Shown here: positions 45,525 to 54,308 of the stretch, piece after piece
Layout of the letters: every line of letters starts with the position of its first letter
How positions within the stretch are numbered: the first letter of the stretch is position 1
From: Selenomonadaceae bacterium
GTDB taxonomy: Bacteria; Bacillota; Negativicutes; Selenomonadales; Selenomonadaceae
DNA: 56,126 nt
Direction of reading: 5' to 3'
NCBI GenBank assembly: GCA_022786545.1
Contig: JALFXV010000036.1
Span: forward strand, 1-56,126
Made by a program: the position numbers and the translations under genes
Notes under the pieces: model-generated
Database searches by the model: none
Seen by the model: only the letters and a program-made list of their open reading frames with translations
What the model was told of the DNA's origin: nothing

Positions 45525-47594
45525 TCAGAGCAGAACCTTGTGGGATACGTTGACACGCCCCTTCTGGTCAATCTCAGTAACCTTTACCTCCAGCTCATCG
45601 CCTACGTTCACATAGTCCTCAACCTTTTCCACGCGCTTCTTGTCCAGCTGGGAAATATGGCAGAGTCCCTCACGGCCAGGCAGCAGCTCCACGAAAGCGC
45701 CAAAGGCCATCAGGCGTGTAACCTTGCCCTTGTAAATCTGGCCTACCTCTACTTCGCGGACAATCTCCTCGATGGCAGCCACGGCAGCAGCGGATGCCTC
45801 CACGCTGGTAGCGGAAATGCGTACAGTGCCATCATCGTCAATATCAATCTGCACGCCGCAGTCATCAATAATCTTCTTGATGACCTTGCCGCCAGGCCCG
45901 ATAACCTCGCGGATCTTATCAGGCTTAATCTGCATGGTGGTAACTCTCGGTGCATACTTACTGAGCTCTGCATTCGGCTCGCTGATGCACTCCAGCATCT
46001 TGCCCAGGATAAATGCACGGCCGCGCTTTGCCTGCTCCAGGGCGGACGCCAGTATCTCACGGGAAATACCCTTGATCTTGATATCCATCTGAATAGCGGT
46101 AACACCCTCGGTGGTACCTGCTACCTTGAAGTCCATATCACCCAGGGCATCCTCCATGCCCTGAATATCAGTCAGGATGGTGTAGTCATCCCCATCCTTA
46201 ACCAGGCCCATAGCCACGCCGGATACAGGACGCTTGATAGGCACGCCTGCATGCATCAGGGAAAGGGTGCTGCCGCATACAGAACCCATGGAGCTGGAAC
46301 CGTTGGACTCAAGCACCTCGGAAACCATGCGGATGGTATAAGGGAATTCCTCAGTAGACGGAATAACCGGCACCAGCGCACGTTCAGCCAGGGCGCCATG
46401 ACCGATTTCGCGGCGTCCCGGGCCACGTACAGGACGAGCCTCACCTACGGAATAGCCAGGGAAGTTGTACTGATGGATGTAGTGCTTGCTGGTCTCAACG
46501 CCCAGGCCGTCCAGCACCTGTTCATCACCCAAAGAACCCAGGGTGGTAATGGTCAGAATCTGAGTCTGGCCACGGGTAAACAGGCCGGAGCCATGAGTCC
46601 TCGGCAGCAGGCCAACCTCACAGCTGATAGGACGCACTTCCTCCACCTCACGGCCGTCAGGACGGATTTTCTCCTTGGTAATCATGCGGCGGACGATTTC
46701 CTTGACAATCTTGTGCAGCATATAAGGAATTTCCTTGACTGCATCAGGATAAATCTCCAGGAAATGCTCCAATGCCTCTGCCTTGACAGCAGCAATATGC
46801 TCGTCACGGGCCAGCTTGTCAGGATTTCTCACTGCCTCATCCAGCTTGGCAGTAGCGTATTCGCGGATGGCCTGCTCCATTTCCTCAGGCACGGCGAACA
46901 GCGTTACTTCACGCTTTTCCTTGCCTACAGCCTTCTGCATCTCATCCTGGAAAGCAACGATTTTCTTGATTTCCTCATGGCCAAAGAGAATAGCCTCAAG
47001 GATAACCTCCTCCGGCAGCTCATTGGCACCGGCCTCAACCATCATTACCGCATCACGGGAACCGGCAATGGTCAGGTTCAGGTCGGAAGCCTCACGCTGC
47101 TCCACGGTAGGGTTGATGACAAACTCGCCATCAATGCGGCCTACCCGGACACCGGCTATCGGCCCCAGGAAAGGAATATCGGAAATAGTCAGGGCGCAGG
47201 AAGCGCCAATCATGGCCGCAATCTCCGGCGCATTGTCGTGCTCTACGGAAAGGACAGTAGCCACAATCTGCACATCGTTTCTATACCCCTCAGGGAACAG
47301 CGGACGGATAGGACGGTCAATCAAACGGCTGCACAGAATAGCAGACTCGCCAGGACGCCCCTCTCTCTTTATAAAACCGCCCGGAATCTTGCCGACAGCG
47401 TACATCTTCTCCTCATAGTCAACGGTCAGCGGGAAGAAGTCAACGCCCTCGCGCGGCTCCTCAGAAGCGGTAGCAGTAACCAAAACAACGGTCTCACCAT
47501 AACGAACCAAAGCGGCACCATTGGCCTGCTTTGCCATCTTGCCGGTCTCAACGGTAAACGTCCTGCCGCCAAGCTGCATTTCAAAACTTTCCAT
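45525..47594 (-). CDS. pnp: Polynucleotide phosphorylase
   Basis: 689 residues, the normal length. Two RNase PH domains (N-terminal to about 240; second about 315-545, with [17 protein letters not shown] and [13 protein letters not shown]), a KH domain ([20 protein letters not shown]) and an S1 domain at the end ([20 protein letters not shown]). It degrades RNA phosphorolytically. Start ATG 47594 with AGGAGG 9 bases upstream (a TTG sits one codon before). Confidence 0.97.
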   Translation of the reverse strand: MESFEMQLGGRTFTVETGKMAKQANGAALVRYGETVVLVTATASEEPREGVDFFPLTVDYEEKMYAVGKIPGGFIKREGRPGESAILCSRLIDRPIRPLFPEGYRNDVQIVATVLSVEHDNAPEIAAMIGASCALTISDIPFLGPIAGVRVGRIDGEFVINPTVEQREASDLNLTIAGSRDAVMMVEAGANELPEEVILEAILFGHEEIKKIVAFQDEMQKAVGKEKREVTLFAVPEEMEQAIREYATAKLDEAVRNPDKLARDEHIAAVKAEALEHFLEIYPDAVKEIPYMLHKIVKEIVRRMITKEKIRPDGREVEEVRPISCEVGLLPRTHGSGLFTRGQTQILTITTLGSLGDEQVLDGLGVETSKHYIHQYNFPGYSVGEARPVRGPGRREIGHGALAERALVPVIPSTEEFPYTIRMVSEVLESNGSSSMGSVCGSTLSLMHAGVPIKRPVSGVAMGLVKDGDDYTILTDIQGMEDALGDMDFKVAGTTEGVTAIQMDIKIKGISREILASALEQAKRGRAFILGKMLECISEPNAELSKYAPRVTTMQIKPDKIREVIGPGGKVIKKIIDDCGVQIDIDDDGTVRISATSVEASAAAVAAIEEIVREVEVGQIYKGKVTRLMAFGAFVELLPGREGLCHISQLDKKRVEKVEDYVNVGDELEVKVTEIDQKGRVNVSHKVLL

Positions 47595-47636
47595 CAAGTT
47601 TTTCCTCCTGTATTTTCAATCGTTTTTTGCATACTC

Positions 47637-47651
47637 TGTGATTATATCACA
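47637..47651 (-). promoter_or_regulatory. pnp promoter with palindromic extended -10
   Basis: Minus strand TGTGATATAATCACA is a perfect palindrome around ATA and includes TGATATAAT. The -35 region is T-rich and unclear. It resembles the pyrR -10 word (ATTGATATAATCAAT). Confidence 0.45.
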
Positions 47652-47748
47652 AAAATAGGAAAAATCATAATTTTTTTTAGAGGAAATGTAATATCTTCCA
47701 TTTTACTTAGTACAACATGAATTTCGCATCCTGATAATCATCGTCACA

Positions 47749-48423
47749 TTACAAAAACTCTGCAAATTCGGGATATTCTTCCTGGCTATCCTTAATCACC
47801 CAGCGTTTAAATCCTGCAAAAGACGAGTCTTCACGCAACTCTCGGACTATGCAATAATAACTATCTTCTTTGATTTGTCCCATAGAGTTTTTATAATCCC
47901 TCAACAAACTGCGAAAATTGACATACTCATCATTCAAAAGCTTGATAATGTTCTTTGCTTCAAACCTCTTTTGGCATGTATTACCAGTATATACTTCATT
48001 GACTAGGTTCGTTGTCTCCAGCACCCTGCTGTCATTCTCCAGGGCTTCTGCATAATACTGCCTGCCAGTAAGAATATTGCCTTTAGCACGAAAGGCTATT
48101 TTGTCATCTACTTTTACTTTAGTGCAATCAAGGATTTTATCATACCTGGCACCTTTGATATTATTGCAGTGGGTACATGACAAAAACAAATTATCATAAT
48201 CATACTTCAAGTCCCGGTCATTTCTATGGGGCACTAAATGGTCTATACTCATGCTTACGAGGCATTTGTTCTCACAGATATAACATTTTTCGTGGAACAT
48301 TGCCACAATTGCATCAGTGACTACCCCAATATTATAACCGCTATCACTCATTTTTGCTTTCTTTAAGGCATCTATCGCCTTTACAGACTTGGACGAGTTA
48401 TTATTTCTTGTAATTTTTACCAT
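47749..48423 (-). CDS. HNH endonuclease, PtuB-like (Septu-type module)
   Basis: 224 residues from ATG 48423, one base after the ATPase stop; an upstream start at 48459 would overlap the ATPase. The nuclease core is CYICENKCLVSMSIDHLVPH (C-x2-C...DH) followed by NLFLSCTHCNNIKGA (C-x2-CN..KG). This is the HNH layout of PtuB-like proteins. The C-terminal region is helical (FEAKNIIKLLNDEYVNFRSL). With the adjacent ATPase it forms the two-gene architecture of Septu defence, in which ATPase and HNH nuclease act together on invading DNA. The Septu call is from gene pair and motifs only. Confidence 0.8.
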   Translation of the reverse strand: MVKITRNNNSSKSVKAIDALKKAKMSDSGYNIGVVTDAIVAMFHEKCYICENKCLVSMSIDHLVPHRNDRDLKYDYDNLFLSCTHCNNIKGARYDKILDCTKVKVDDKIAFRAKGNILTGRQYYAEALENDSRVLETTNLVNEVYTGNTCQKRFEAKNIIKLLNDEYVNFRSLLRDYKNSMGQIKEDSYYCIVRELREDSSFAGFKRWVIKDSQEEYPEFAEFL

Positions 48424-48424
48424 A

Positions 48425-49612
48425 TCAATCACGCTTTTCCAGCTTGTCAAATTCATCAAACAACTCTTCTCTTATATTGCGTGGCAAAGATTTGAGTTTG
48501 TGCCTTAATTTTGCCCTTTTGGCTTTTTCATCTTCATTGGCATCTTTCTTTTGCAGCAACTGCTTGTATTCTTCTATAGTCTCCCCTACGCACTTTGAAA
48601 ACTGTTCTGCATCAAAGTAAGACTCGCTTATTTCATCCGCAGAATACATAGAGAAATCATTATATTGAACATGGTTCTCCAAGTCATAAATAACTGCGTT
48701 ATCCACGGAATTGAGCACATAAGGGGAATGAGTAGAAACTATAAATTGAACATTAGGGAAAAGTTTTATCAGGCTAGGCAATATGTTTTTTTGCAGGGCA
48801 ATATGTAGATGTGTTTCTATTTCATCAATTATCACTATACCGCTAAGGTCGTATGCATTAATCTGGTTACTGCGTGATAACCAATTTCTTTCCATGCGCA
48901 TCATAATATCGGCAAAAATTCTCAAAATTGAAGAATAACCATCAGACAATTGGGCAAAATTATATTCCTGCTTGCCAGCTTCCTTTATCTTGAAATCATA
49001 TCGCCTGTAATCATACTTTAAATCCAAGGCGTCATTATCCCATAACTGCTTGAGCACATCAGAAAACCTGTCAAACCATTTGGCAATAGCCCTCTCAACT
49101 TCTACATCATTTTCATTTTTCGCAAAAGATTGCTGAGTTTTCAAGTGTATCATGTACTTTAAAAGCTCTTTATACGGCTTGTCCTTAAAGCTGTAATTAT
49201 CCTTTAAAGTAATAGCTTCCACACCATCTGCTTTCTCGATTTCAGCAGTTCTCAGAGAATCAAGATAGCAAACTATGAAATCGCCATTTTTATATGAGTC
49301 TATCATCCCCTTGCTGTTTTCTATATTGATTGTGATATTATTAATTGTCTCAGTATCTGAAACTTCATTAAATATTAAATCTATATCACGCGCAGTTACT
49401 TTTTCAGAGTTTTCCCCATCAGGTACATCCAGCTTTTCTTCCAAATATTCTTTAATATATTTCAGCAAAGTTGTTTTTCCCGAACCATTTTTTCCTGTAA
49501 CAATGAGATGTGTCATCGTGTTAGATGGTAATGCAACAGCCAAGTCACCTAGTATTTCTTTAGCCTGCAATTCTATTTTTGTAATATAGTTTTTGTTCAT
49601 ATACTTCACCAT
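48425..49612 (-). CDS. AAA15/OLD-like ATPase, PtuA-like (Septu-type module)
   Basis: About 395 residues. Walker A LIVTGKNGSGKTTLLKYIKE near 36-55; ABC-type signature-like QLSDGYSSILRIF; Walker B SGIVIIDEIETHLHIAL; H-loop VSTHSPYVLNSVDN. A Lys/Glu-rich coiled segment ends the protein. These are SMC/ABC-like ATPases used in defence modules with HNH, TOPRIM or other effectors. It directly precedes the HNH gene. Start uncertain: ATG 49612 (GGGTGAG), GTG 49618 or ATG 49600. It lies at the stop of the interrupted LRAT gene, so all three were once one operon. Confidence 0.85.
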   Translation of the reverse strand: MVKYMNKNYITKIELQAKEILGDLAVALPSNTMTHLIVTGKNGSGKTTLLKYIKEYLEEKLDVPDGENSEKVTARDIDLIFNEVSDTETINNITINIENSKGMIDSYKNGDFIVCYLDSLRTAEIEKADGVEAITLKDNYSFKDKPYKELLKYMIHLKTQQSFAKNENDVEVERAIAKWFDRFSDVLKQLWDNDALDLKYDYRRYDFKIKEAGKQEYNFAQLSDGYSSILRIFADIMMRMERNWLSRSNQINAYDLSGIVIIDEIETHLHIALQKNILPSLIKLFPNVQFIVSTHSPYVLNSVDNAVIYDLENHVQYNDFSMYSADEISESYFDAEQFSKCVGETIEEYKQLLQKKDANEDEKAKRAKLRHKLKSLPRNIREELFDEFDKLEKRD

Positions 49613-49614
49613 AC

Positions 49615-49680
49615 TCACCCAAATATTTTATCAAGAAATTCTACAATTTGACGCGATTCAGAAACATTCGTTTTGCACTA
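49615..49680 (-). pseudogene. Stranded 3' tail of the LRAT-fold gene beyond an in-frame UAG
   Basis: Reading through the TAG at 49680-49678 gives NCEHFAL-stop-CKTNVSESRQIVEFLDKIFG and a TGA at 49617-49615. LRAT-type proteins usually read NCEHFaxWCktG..S.Q at this place, so the TAG stands where TGG (Trp) is expected. One G-to-A change explains it. The original stop overlaps the ATPase start region. Confidence 0.75.
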
Positions 49681-50367
49681 AAGAGCAAAATGTTCACAAT
49701 TATTCCAAACCAGATTATAACCATCATTTTTTAAACCTCTCATGCCAAGCTGAGATTTTGCACGTTTAACTGTTTCATGCGGTGATTGTAATTTATAGTC
49801 ATTAGAAAAAGCTATAATTTTCCAAATATACAAAGAACTATAATTTTGAGGACAATTTAACACATATACAGGATTTCCACTAGAAAACTTTTCAAGGGAT
49901 GTCTCATGGACTATTGCTGCTACAGCATCAAAGTTATCATTTTTAGTTGCAAAATGAATTATTTTTTCATTGCCAATATATACACCAAAGTGTTTATATA
50001 TCCCCCTATCGGCAAAAATCACATCTCCATATTTAGGTGGTTCATCTAAAATACTATAAACTAAATCATTTACAATTCTAGGTACTTCATAAGTATTTTT
50101 ATAATCATAATTATGATAACTTATTCGTTCTCTAGCTTTTCTCTCGCCTTTATTGTACCAGTCATATTTATCTTCTAAACTTCGTATAGTTTCTTGCTCT
50201 ATAACATCTCTTATATTACCTTTATGAGCATCTTTATACCATGGATATTTCTTACTTAGATTTATTGCATTTTCTTCATTAACAATATTCTCTAATTCTT
50301 TATGAGCTTTGCTATACCATGAATATTTAGATTGCAAATTACGCAATGTCTGATCATTTGATGCCAT
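49678..50367 (-). CDS. LRAT-domain (NlpC/P60-superfamily) protein, cut by amber codon
   Basis: 229 residues up to a TAG. The N-terminal 85 residues hold three similar units (KYSWYSKAHKELENIV, KYPWYKDAHKGNIRDVI, KYDWYNKGERKARERI). The LRAT-like domain follows: PPKYGDVIFADRGIYKHFGV with its catalytic-type His, IGNEKIIHF and the Cys motif NCEHFA at the very end. LRAT-fold enzymes are Cys acyltransferases or lipases acting on lipids. The active-site residues are before the stop, so the truncated product might keep some activity, but the tail after the Cys is lost unless UAG is read. Ribosome site AAGGTG. Confidence 0.75.
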   Translation of the reverse strand: MASNDQTLRNLQSKYSWYSKAHKELENIVNEENAINLSKKYPWYKDAHKGNIRDVIEQETIRSLEDKYDWYNKGERKARERISYHNYDYKNTYEVPRIVNDLVYSILDEPPKYGDVIFADRGIYKHFGVYIGNEKIIHFATKNDNFDAVAAIVHETSLEKFSSGNPVYVLNCPQNYSSLYIWKIIAFSNDYKLQSPHETVKRAKSQLGMRGLKNDGYNLVWNNCEHFAL

Positions 50368-50403
50368 AAAATCACCTTTTCATAAATAGTTAGTTTACAA
50401 GCT

Positions 50404-50538
50404 TTAATAGTAATATTTCCCATAAAGATGGGATTTGGATACACATATATCACACATAACCATGATTGCATCCATATCGCCAGCTTCAGCACATTTAGCA
50501 ATGTTTTGTATGACTGCTTGATTCCCACTCACAGCCAT
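50404..50538 (-). pseudogene. Small Sel1-like fragment upstream of the LRAT gene
   Basis: 44-residue frame: MAVSGNQAVIQNIAKCAEAG then DMDAIMVMCDICVSKS. The spacing resembles one and a half Sel1/TPR-like repeats. It has no good ribosome site close to the ATG, so I take it as a gene remnant or a leader peptide. Confidence 0.3.
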
Positions 50539-50897
50539 TTGTTTTAGTTGACCTTTCCCCAGTGATTAGACACTAAATAACTTATTCTTAAAATAGCTTT
50601 ATTTTCACTATTTTACGGATTACAGAAAGCAAAATAATATCAAACGCAACATTTACATCCCTTCTGCCAAAGCTACCGCCCTAGTGTCATTGCGTTCAAT
50701 ATTCCAAACATCTTCCCACACATACATTATATCAAAAAAGACAAAAAACATCATTCACTTTGTTTCAATTTTGCCATAAAAAGAACCTACTGCCATGAGG
50801 ATGTTCAAAAACTAAATGTACAGATGAATATCCGATATTGCAAATACTCGCATTACACCATCCCCTGAAATTGAACCACAAACCTATGATAGTTTTC
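50539..50897. other. 359-base gap with two tiny gene relics
   Basis: No intact gene. Minus-strand 50853-50812 reads MRVFAISDIHLYI-stop, which looks like the first residues of a calcineurin-like metallophosphoesterase. Minus-strand 50727-50653 reads MYVWEDVWNIERND followed by TRAVALAEGM-stop, reminiscent of the end of Rpn-type nuclease/transposase proteins. Both calls are from short matches. The rest is A/T-rich with no structure I can name. Confidence 0.35.
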
Positions 50898-51650
50898 TTA
50901 CAAATAAATCTCCTTCAGCAACTCCACGCCCCTCTCTCTATCAAAAGGCATTCCCATCTGCAAAAGTCTTACTTCCGATTCATCTACTGCGCTGATTTCC
51001 TCAATGTATCTACGAATGCTGACTTTCACCAGTCCTTCTGATTCTACTTTTGTTCCTGATGTGACAATCTGCAGCAAGCGAAATACATCGTATTTATGCT
51101 TCCTTAAATCTTTTTCATTGACATGCTCGCCAGCTCTTTTTCTATCTAACAGGTTAATCCAAGCATACATTTTAAATGGAATCAAATGCTCTGCTCCCAA
51201 AACACCAATACCATCAGCAACTTTGCGTCCAGACATCATAAATTCATAGAAATCATCATTCAGAAGAATTGCTGATAAACTGGAAGTATCATCATCAATA
51301 TGAATCGGAATGATTCCTTCTTTTATTTCAAGATGATATCCAGGCTTTCTTGAAAACAGCTCAATCATAGTTGGATAGCCAAATTTGCCTTCTGTGAAGC
51401 GATAAAAGTGCATATTTTCTTCGGTCTTCCAACCGCATTTATAACCGCCTTCTTCTATGTATTCCCAAAATATAGCTGCAAATTCCGGGAAATTATCTTC
51501 CATGATCAGGATCATATCAATATCTTTTGTCGCGCGAAATGGCAAATCTGCCTCTGAGAGTAAAATATCGCAGGCAGTTCCGCCAATAATAGTGTAATAA
51601 TCAGTATAATTTTTAAATTTTTCTCTAAAGGAATCTATTCCTGGTATCAT
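50898..51650 (-). CDS. AbiEii-like nucleotidyltransferase (putative toxin)
   Basis: 250 residues. The nucleotidyltransferase core has IIGGTACDILL (GG-T) and FRATKDIDMILIM (DxD), as in AbiEii/MenT-type toxins. C-terminal part is helical with RKHKYDVFRLLQIVTSG. AbiEii-type enzymes transfer nucleotides to tRNA or other targets and stop growth. It follows the AbiEi-like gene with no gap, so the two are one operon. The call is by motif and gene pair. Confidence 0.75.
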   Translation of the reverse strand: MIPGIDSFREKFKNYTDYYTIIGGTACDILLSEADLPFRATKDIDMILIMEDNFPEFAAIFWEYIEEGGYKCGWKTEENMHFYRFTEGKFGYPTMIELFSRKPGYHLEIKEGIIPIHIDDDTSSLSAILLNDDFYEFMMSGRKVADGIGVLGAEHLIPFKMYAWINLLDRKRAGEHVNEKDLRKHKYDVFRLLQIVTSGTKVESEGLVKVSIRRYIEEISAVDESEVRLLQMGMPFDRERGVELLKEIYL

Positions 51651-52601
51651 TTATAATTCCTCCAACATTTCCTCAATGCTTACTTCTATTCTTTCGTCTT
51701 CGTTATCTTGGAAAGTGCATGCAAGTGAAACAGGATCAACACGCCCTTCCCTTGCAAAATAAAAAGGATTGTATTTCCATAATTGCACCTTCAGGCAATC
51801 ATCCGGGTTCTCAGATCTGGCATCCACAATTTCCAACCAGTTTACAACTTCCTCTCCCTTGTAGATTGCACATTCCTTTATGCTTGGTGGATTCAATTCT
51901 GACTGCTGACTAAGAGCAGTTTCACCTGCGGTAAATGATTCAAAGATTACTTCACATCGTCTAATTGTAATCACTTTCTGAACAGGATTAATCAAATATG
52001 TTTTTGCATTCTCATAATACTCTTTGCGTGGATAATTTCTCCTAATAGCAATCTCTGTTCCAGATTTAACCTGCTGGATTAGCCCCATTGCCTCTAATTG
52101 TGCCGATGCTCTTGTAATGGACGTCTTGGCAAGATTCAATTTGTTTGCAACTTCACTTTTTAACATAGAGTCTTCATCGCCCATATATAAAAGTTCCAAA
52201 AAAACCATCTGAGTTGCGGGCATCATCTTATCTGCCTTAGCATACTGATTGTGACGCACATCCTGCAATATAATTCCCATAAATGGCAAGAATATATTTC
52301 CCGGCAGAGCAACAAAGGGCACGCCTCTTTTTACAAGAGCATTTCTCATGGATATGCTGTTTAACGCTACTGCATATGCTACAGGGCACTGCAAAGCTTC
52401 CTCATACTTTGCTTTCTGCTTTTTCATTGCGGCAATGCTTAGCTCCGTTTCCTTCATAACATCTATTATGGCAAAGCTAACGCCATACATTTCAACCAAT
52501 ATAATATCACGCATTGTCATGAAGATCGGCAACGGTAATTTATTCTTGTATTCTGCTATTTTTACTTTGCAGCCAAAATACTGCTCTAGTTGCTTTTTCA
52601 T
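51651..52601 (-). CDS. Winged-helix protein, AbiEi-like antitoxin/repressor
   Basis: 316 residues from ATG 52601 (AAGGAG 7 bases upstream); an upstream in-frame start at 52640 overlaps the -10 region. Residues about 140-200 hold a winged HTH (KSEVANKLNLAKTSITRASA, QLEAMGLIQQVKSG). N-terminal domain includes YGVSFAIIDVMKETELSIAA. AbiEi-type antitoxins repress their own promoter and counter the nucleotidyltransferase. The palindrome in the promoter supports autoregulation. Confidence 0.75.
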   Translation of the reverse strand: MKKQLEQYFGCKVKIAEYKNKLPLPIFMTMRDIILVEMYGVSFAIIDVMKETELSIAAMKKQKAKYEEALQCPVAYAVALNSISMRNALVKRGVPFVALPGNIFLPFMGIILQDVRHNQYAKADKMMPATQMVFLELLYMGDEDSMLKSEVANKLNLAKTSITRASAQLEAMGLIQQVKSGTEIAIRRNYPRKEYYENAKTYLINPVQKVITIRRCEVIFESFTAGETALSQQSELNPPSIKECAIYKGEEVVNWLEIVDARSENPDDCLKVQLWKYNPFYFAREGRVDPVSLACTFQDNEDERIEVSIEEMLEEL

Positions 52602-52630
52602 ATAGCATCTCCTTGTAACATTTTTTCTGT

Positions 52631-52671
52631 ATAATAACATATCTTATGTTACTTTTCAATCATTTATGTTA
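52631..52671 (-). promoter_or_regulatory. Promoter and operator of the AbiE-like pair
   Basis: Minus strand: -35 TTGAAA (52659-52654), 17-base spacer, -10 TATTAT (52636-52631). The spacer is filled by a perfect palindrome TAACATA-aga-TATGTTA (52635-52651, 7-bp arms). A further TAACATA copy lies at 52665-52671, 20 bases (two helical turns) away. This is a classic operator layout for autorepression. Confidence 0.7.
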
Positions 52672-52702
52672 TTTCTAAGTCAATATTTTATTATTTCTCA
52701 TA

Positions 52703-52740
52703 CAAAAAAACAGAGCCGCAGCTTTTCAGCAAAACGGCTC
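52703..52740 (-). terminator. Terminator after coaBC
   Basis: Minus strand GAGCCG / CGGCTC stem with 16-base loop, then TGTTTTTTT. It lies about 58 bases past the coaBC stop and separates the core operon from the accessory island. Confidence 0.7.
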
Positions 52741-52797
52741 CGCCTTTATAACAAAAATAAAATTGATTGAAAATAAATCAAAGTTAAACAAACGCTG

Positions 52798-54057
52798 TCA
52801 CATTCTCAGCTTCATTACCCTGTCAAGAATGATATACGCCAGCTCCTTCTTGCTCATCAGCGGCAGTTCTTCAATAGAGCCATCCCGTTTCAGAAGCTTT
52901 ATGAGGTTGGTGTCCACGTTGAAGCCTGCCTGGGGCTTTGATACATCATTGGCCACAATCATGTCAAGGTTCTTCTTTTCCAGCTTTCCCTTGGCATATT
53001 GCAGAAGATTCTGGGTTTCTGCCGCAAAGCCCACCAATGTCTGATGAGGCTTCTTCATCTCCCCCAGCTCCTTCAGGATATCCGGATTCTTTTCCAACAC
53101 CAGGGTAAGTTCCGCATCATTTTTCTTGATTTTCTGGTCGGATACATTTTTTACGCGGTAGTCAGCCACTGCCGCCGCCTTGATGACTATGTCGCAGGCA
53201 GGAAATCTCTCCTGCACCAGCTGGCGCATTTCCCGGGCGGACTCCACGCCGAAGAACTCCACACCGGCTGGCGGCTGCAAGGCTGATGGCCCGGAAACCA
53301 GCGTAACCTCCGCTCCCAGGCTGGCGGCCGCCTCGGCAATAGCATAGCCCATCTTGCCGCTGGAACGGTTGCCGATATAGCGCACCGGGTCAATAGGCTC
53401 ACGGGTACCGGCAGCTGTCACCAAAATCTTCAGTCCCTGCATGGTGTTGTCAGTGGTGTTATCCATGGTATTATCCATAGTGTTGCCATCAGCACTTTCC
53501 ACGCTGTCATCTGCCCCGGCAAAATAATTTTCCAGCACTTCCACCAATTCCGCAGGTTCCGGCATCCTGCCGATGCCGCTGGTGCCGCATGCCAGATGGC
53601 CGTTGGCAGGCTCAATCAGCTGCCAGCCCCGCTGCTGCAGGGTGGTAATATTCTGCTGGGTAACAGGATTTTCATACATGTTGCTGTTCATGGCAGGAGC
53701 GAAGAAAATCGGCGCCCTTGTAGCCAGAACCGTGGTAGTAAGCATATCATCAGCTATGCCAGCTGCCGCCTTGGCAAGCACATTGGCCGTAGCCGGGGCA
53801 ATCAGCACCACATCCGCCAGATTGGCAAGGGCGATATGCTCCACATCATAATTATGGATCTCCCCCCACATGGAGGTAACGACAGGATTGCCGCTGATTT
53901 CCCGCATGGCAGTTTCCGTCACGAAGTTCTGGGCACCCCTGGTGAGGATAACATGCACCTCGGCTCCCTGCTTGCGGAGGCGGCTGGCCAGATCCACGCA
54001 TTTATAGGCTGCTATGCCGCCAGTGACTCCCAGAACGATTTTTTTCCCATTCAACAT
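52798..54057 (-). CDS. coaBC: CoaBC, phosphopantothenoylcysteine synthetase/decarboxylase
   Basis: 419 residues. CoaC part: LGVTGGIAAYKCVDLASRL, APAMNSNMYENP and the decarboxylase Cys region ACGTSGIGRMPEP. CoaB part begins with LVTAAGTREPIDPVRYIGNR and ends with a K-rich nucleotide-binding segment. It makes 4'-phosphopantetheine from phosphopantothenate. The linker contains four NTMD-type units (12-bp DNA repeat), which is unusual. Confidence 0.95.
   Translation of the reverse strand: MLNGKKIVLGVTGGIAAYKCVDLASRLRKQGAEVHVILTRGAQNFVTETAMREISGNPVVTSMWGEIHNYDVEHIALANLADVVLIAPATANVLAKAAAGIADDMLTTTVLATRAPIFFAPAMNSNMYENPVTQQNITTLQQRGWQLIEPANGHLACGTSGIGRMPEPAELVEVLENYFAGADDSVESADGNTMDNTMDNTTDNTMQGLKILVTAAGTREPIDPVRYIGNRSSGKMGYAIAEAAASLGAEVTLVSGPSALQPPAGVEFFGVESAREMRQLVQERFPACDIVIKAAAVADYRVKNVSDQKIKKNDAELTLVLEKNPDILKELGEMKKPHQTLVGFAAETQNLLQYAKGKLEKKNLDMIVANDVSKPQAGFNVDTNLIKLLKRDGSIEELPLMSKKELAYIILDRVMKLRM
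53440..53487. repeat. 12-bp tandem repeat inside the coaBC linker
   Basis: Four units of 12 bases (plus strand CATGGTGTTGTC-like) encode NTMDNTMDNTTDNTMQ between the CoaC and CoaB domains. Length changes by whole units would keep the frame. Confidence 0.75.
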
Positions 54058-54083
54058 ATCGTTTCTTCCTAAATTCCAGTGCC

Positions 54084-54308
54084 TTACTTGATGCCGCTGG
54101 TCAGACGCTTGTAGGTGATCTTGCCCTCGTAGATTTCTTCCATAGCGTTGGTTACATCACGGGTAGAGGTACGCTTGGCAGTAACAGGATGACTCTTGTC
54201 CATGATGTCACGGGCGCGCTTGGCAGCCAGGGTTACCAGCGTATAGCGGCTGTCCACCAGCGGTGTCAGCTGGTCCAGATTAGGGGTTACGATGTTCATC
54301 TTACTCAT
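54084..54308 (-). CDS. rpoZ: RNA polymerase omega subunit
   Basis: 74 residues from ATG 54308 (AAGGAG 9 bases upstream). VDSRYTLVTLAAKRARDIMD is the omega signature; VTNAMEEIYEGKITYKRL ends the domain. The start overlaps the gmk stop by one base (TAATG). Confidence 0.93.
   Translation of the reverse strand: MSKMNIVTPNLDQLTPLVDSRYTLVTLAAKRARDIMDKSHPVTAKRTSTRDVTNAMEEIYEGKITYKRLTSGIK

Noticed and set aside
45384..47720. A 778-codon open frame on the plus strand opposite pnp
   Set aside because: It mirrors pnp, whose protein motifs are unmistakable. The plus-strand product has no family pattern and is a codon-bias shadow.
50292..50528. A 78-codon minus-strand frame overlapping the LRAT start
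   Set aside because: Out of frame with the Sel1-like fragment and the LRAT gene, no ribosome site, unlikely composition.
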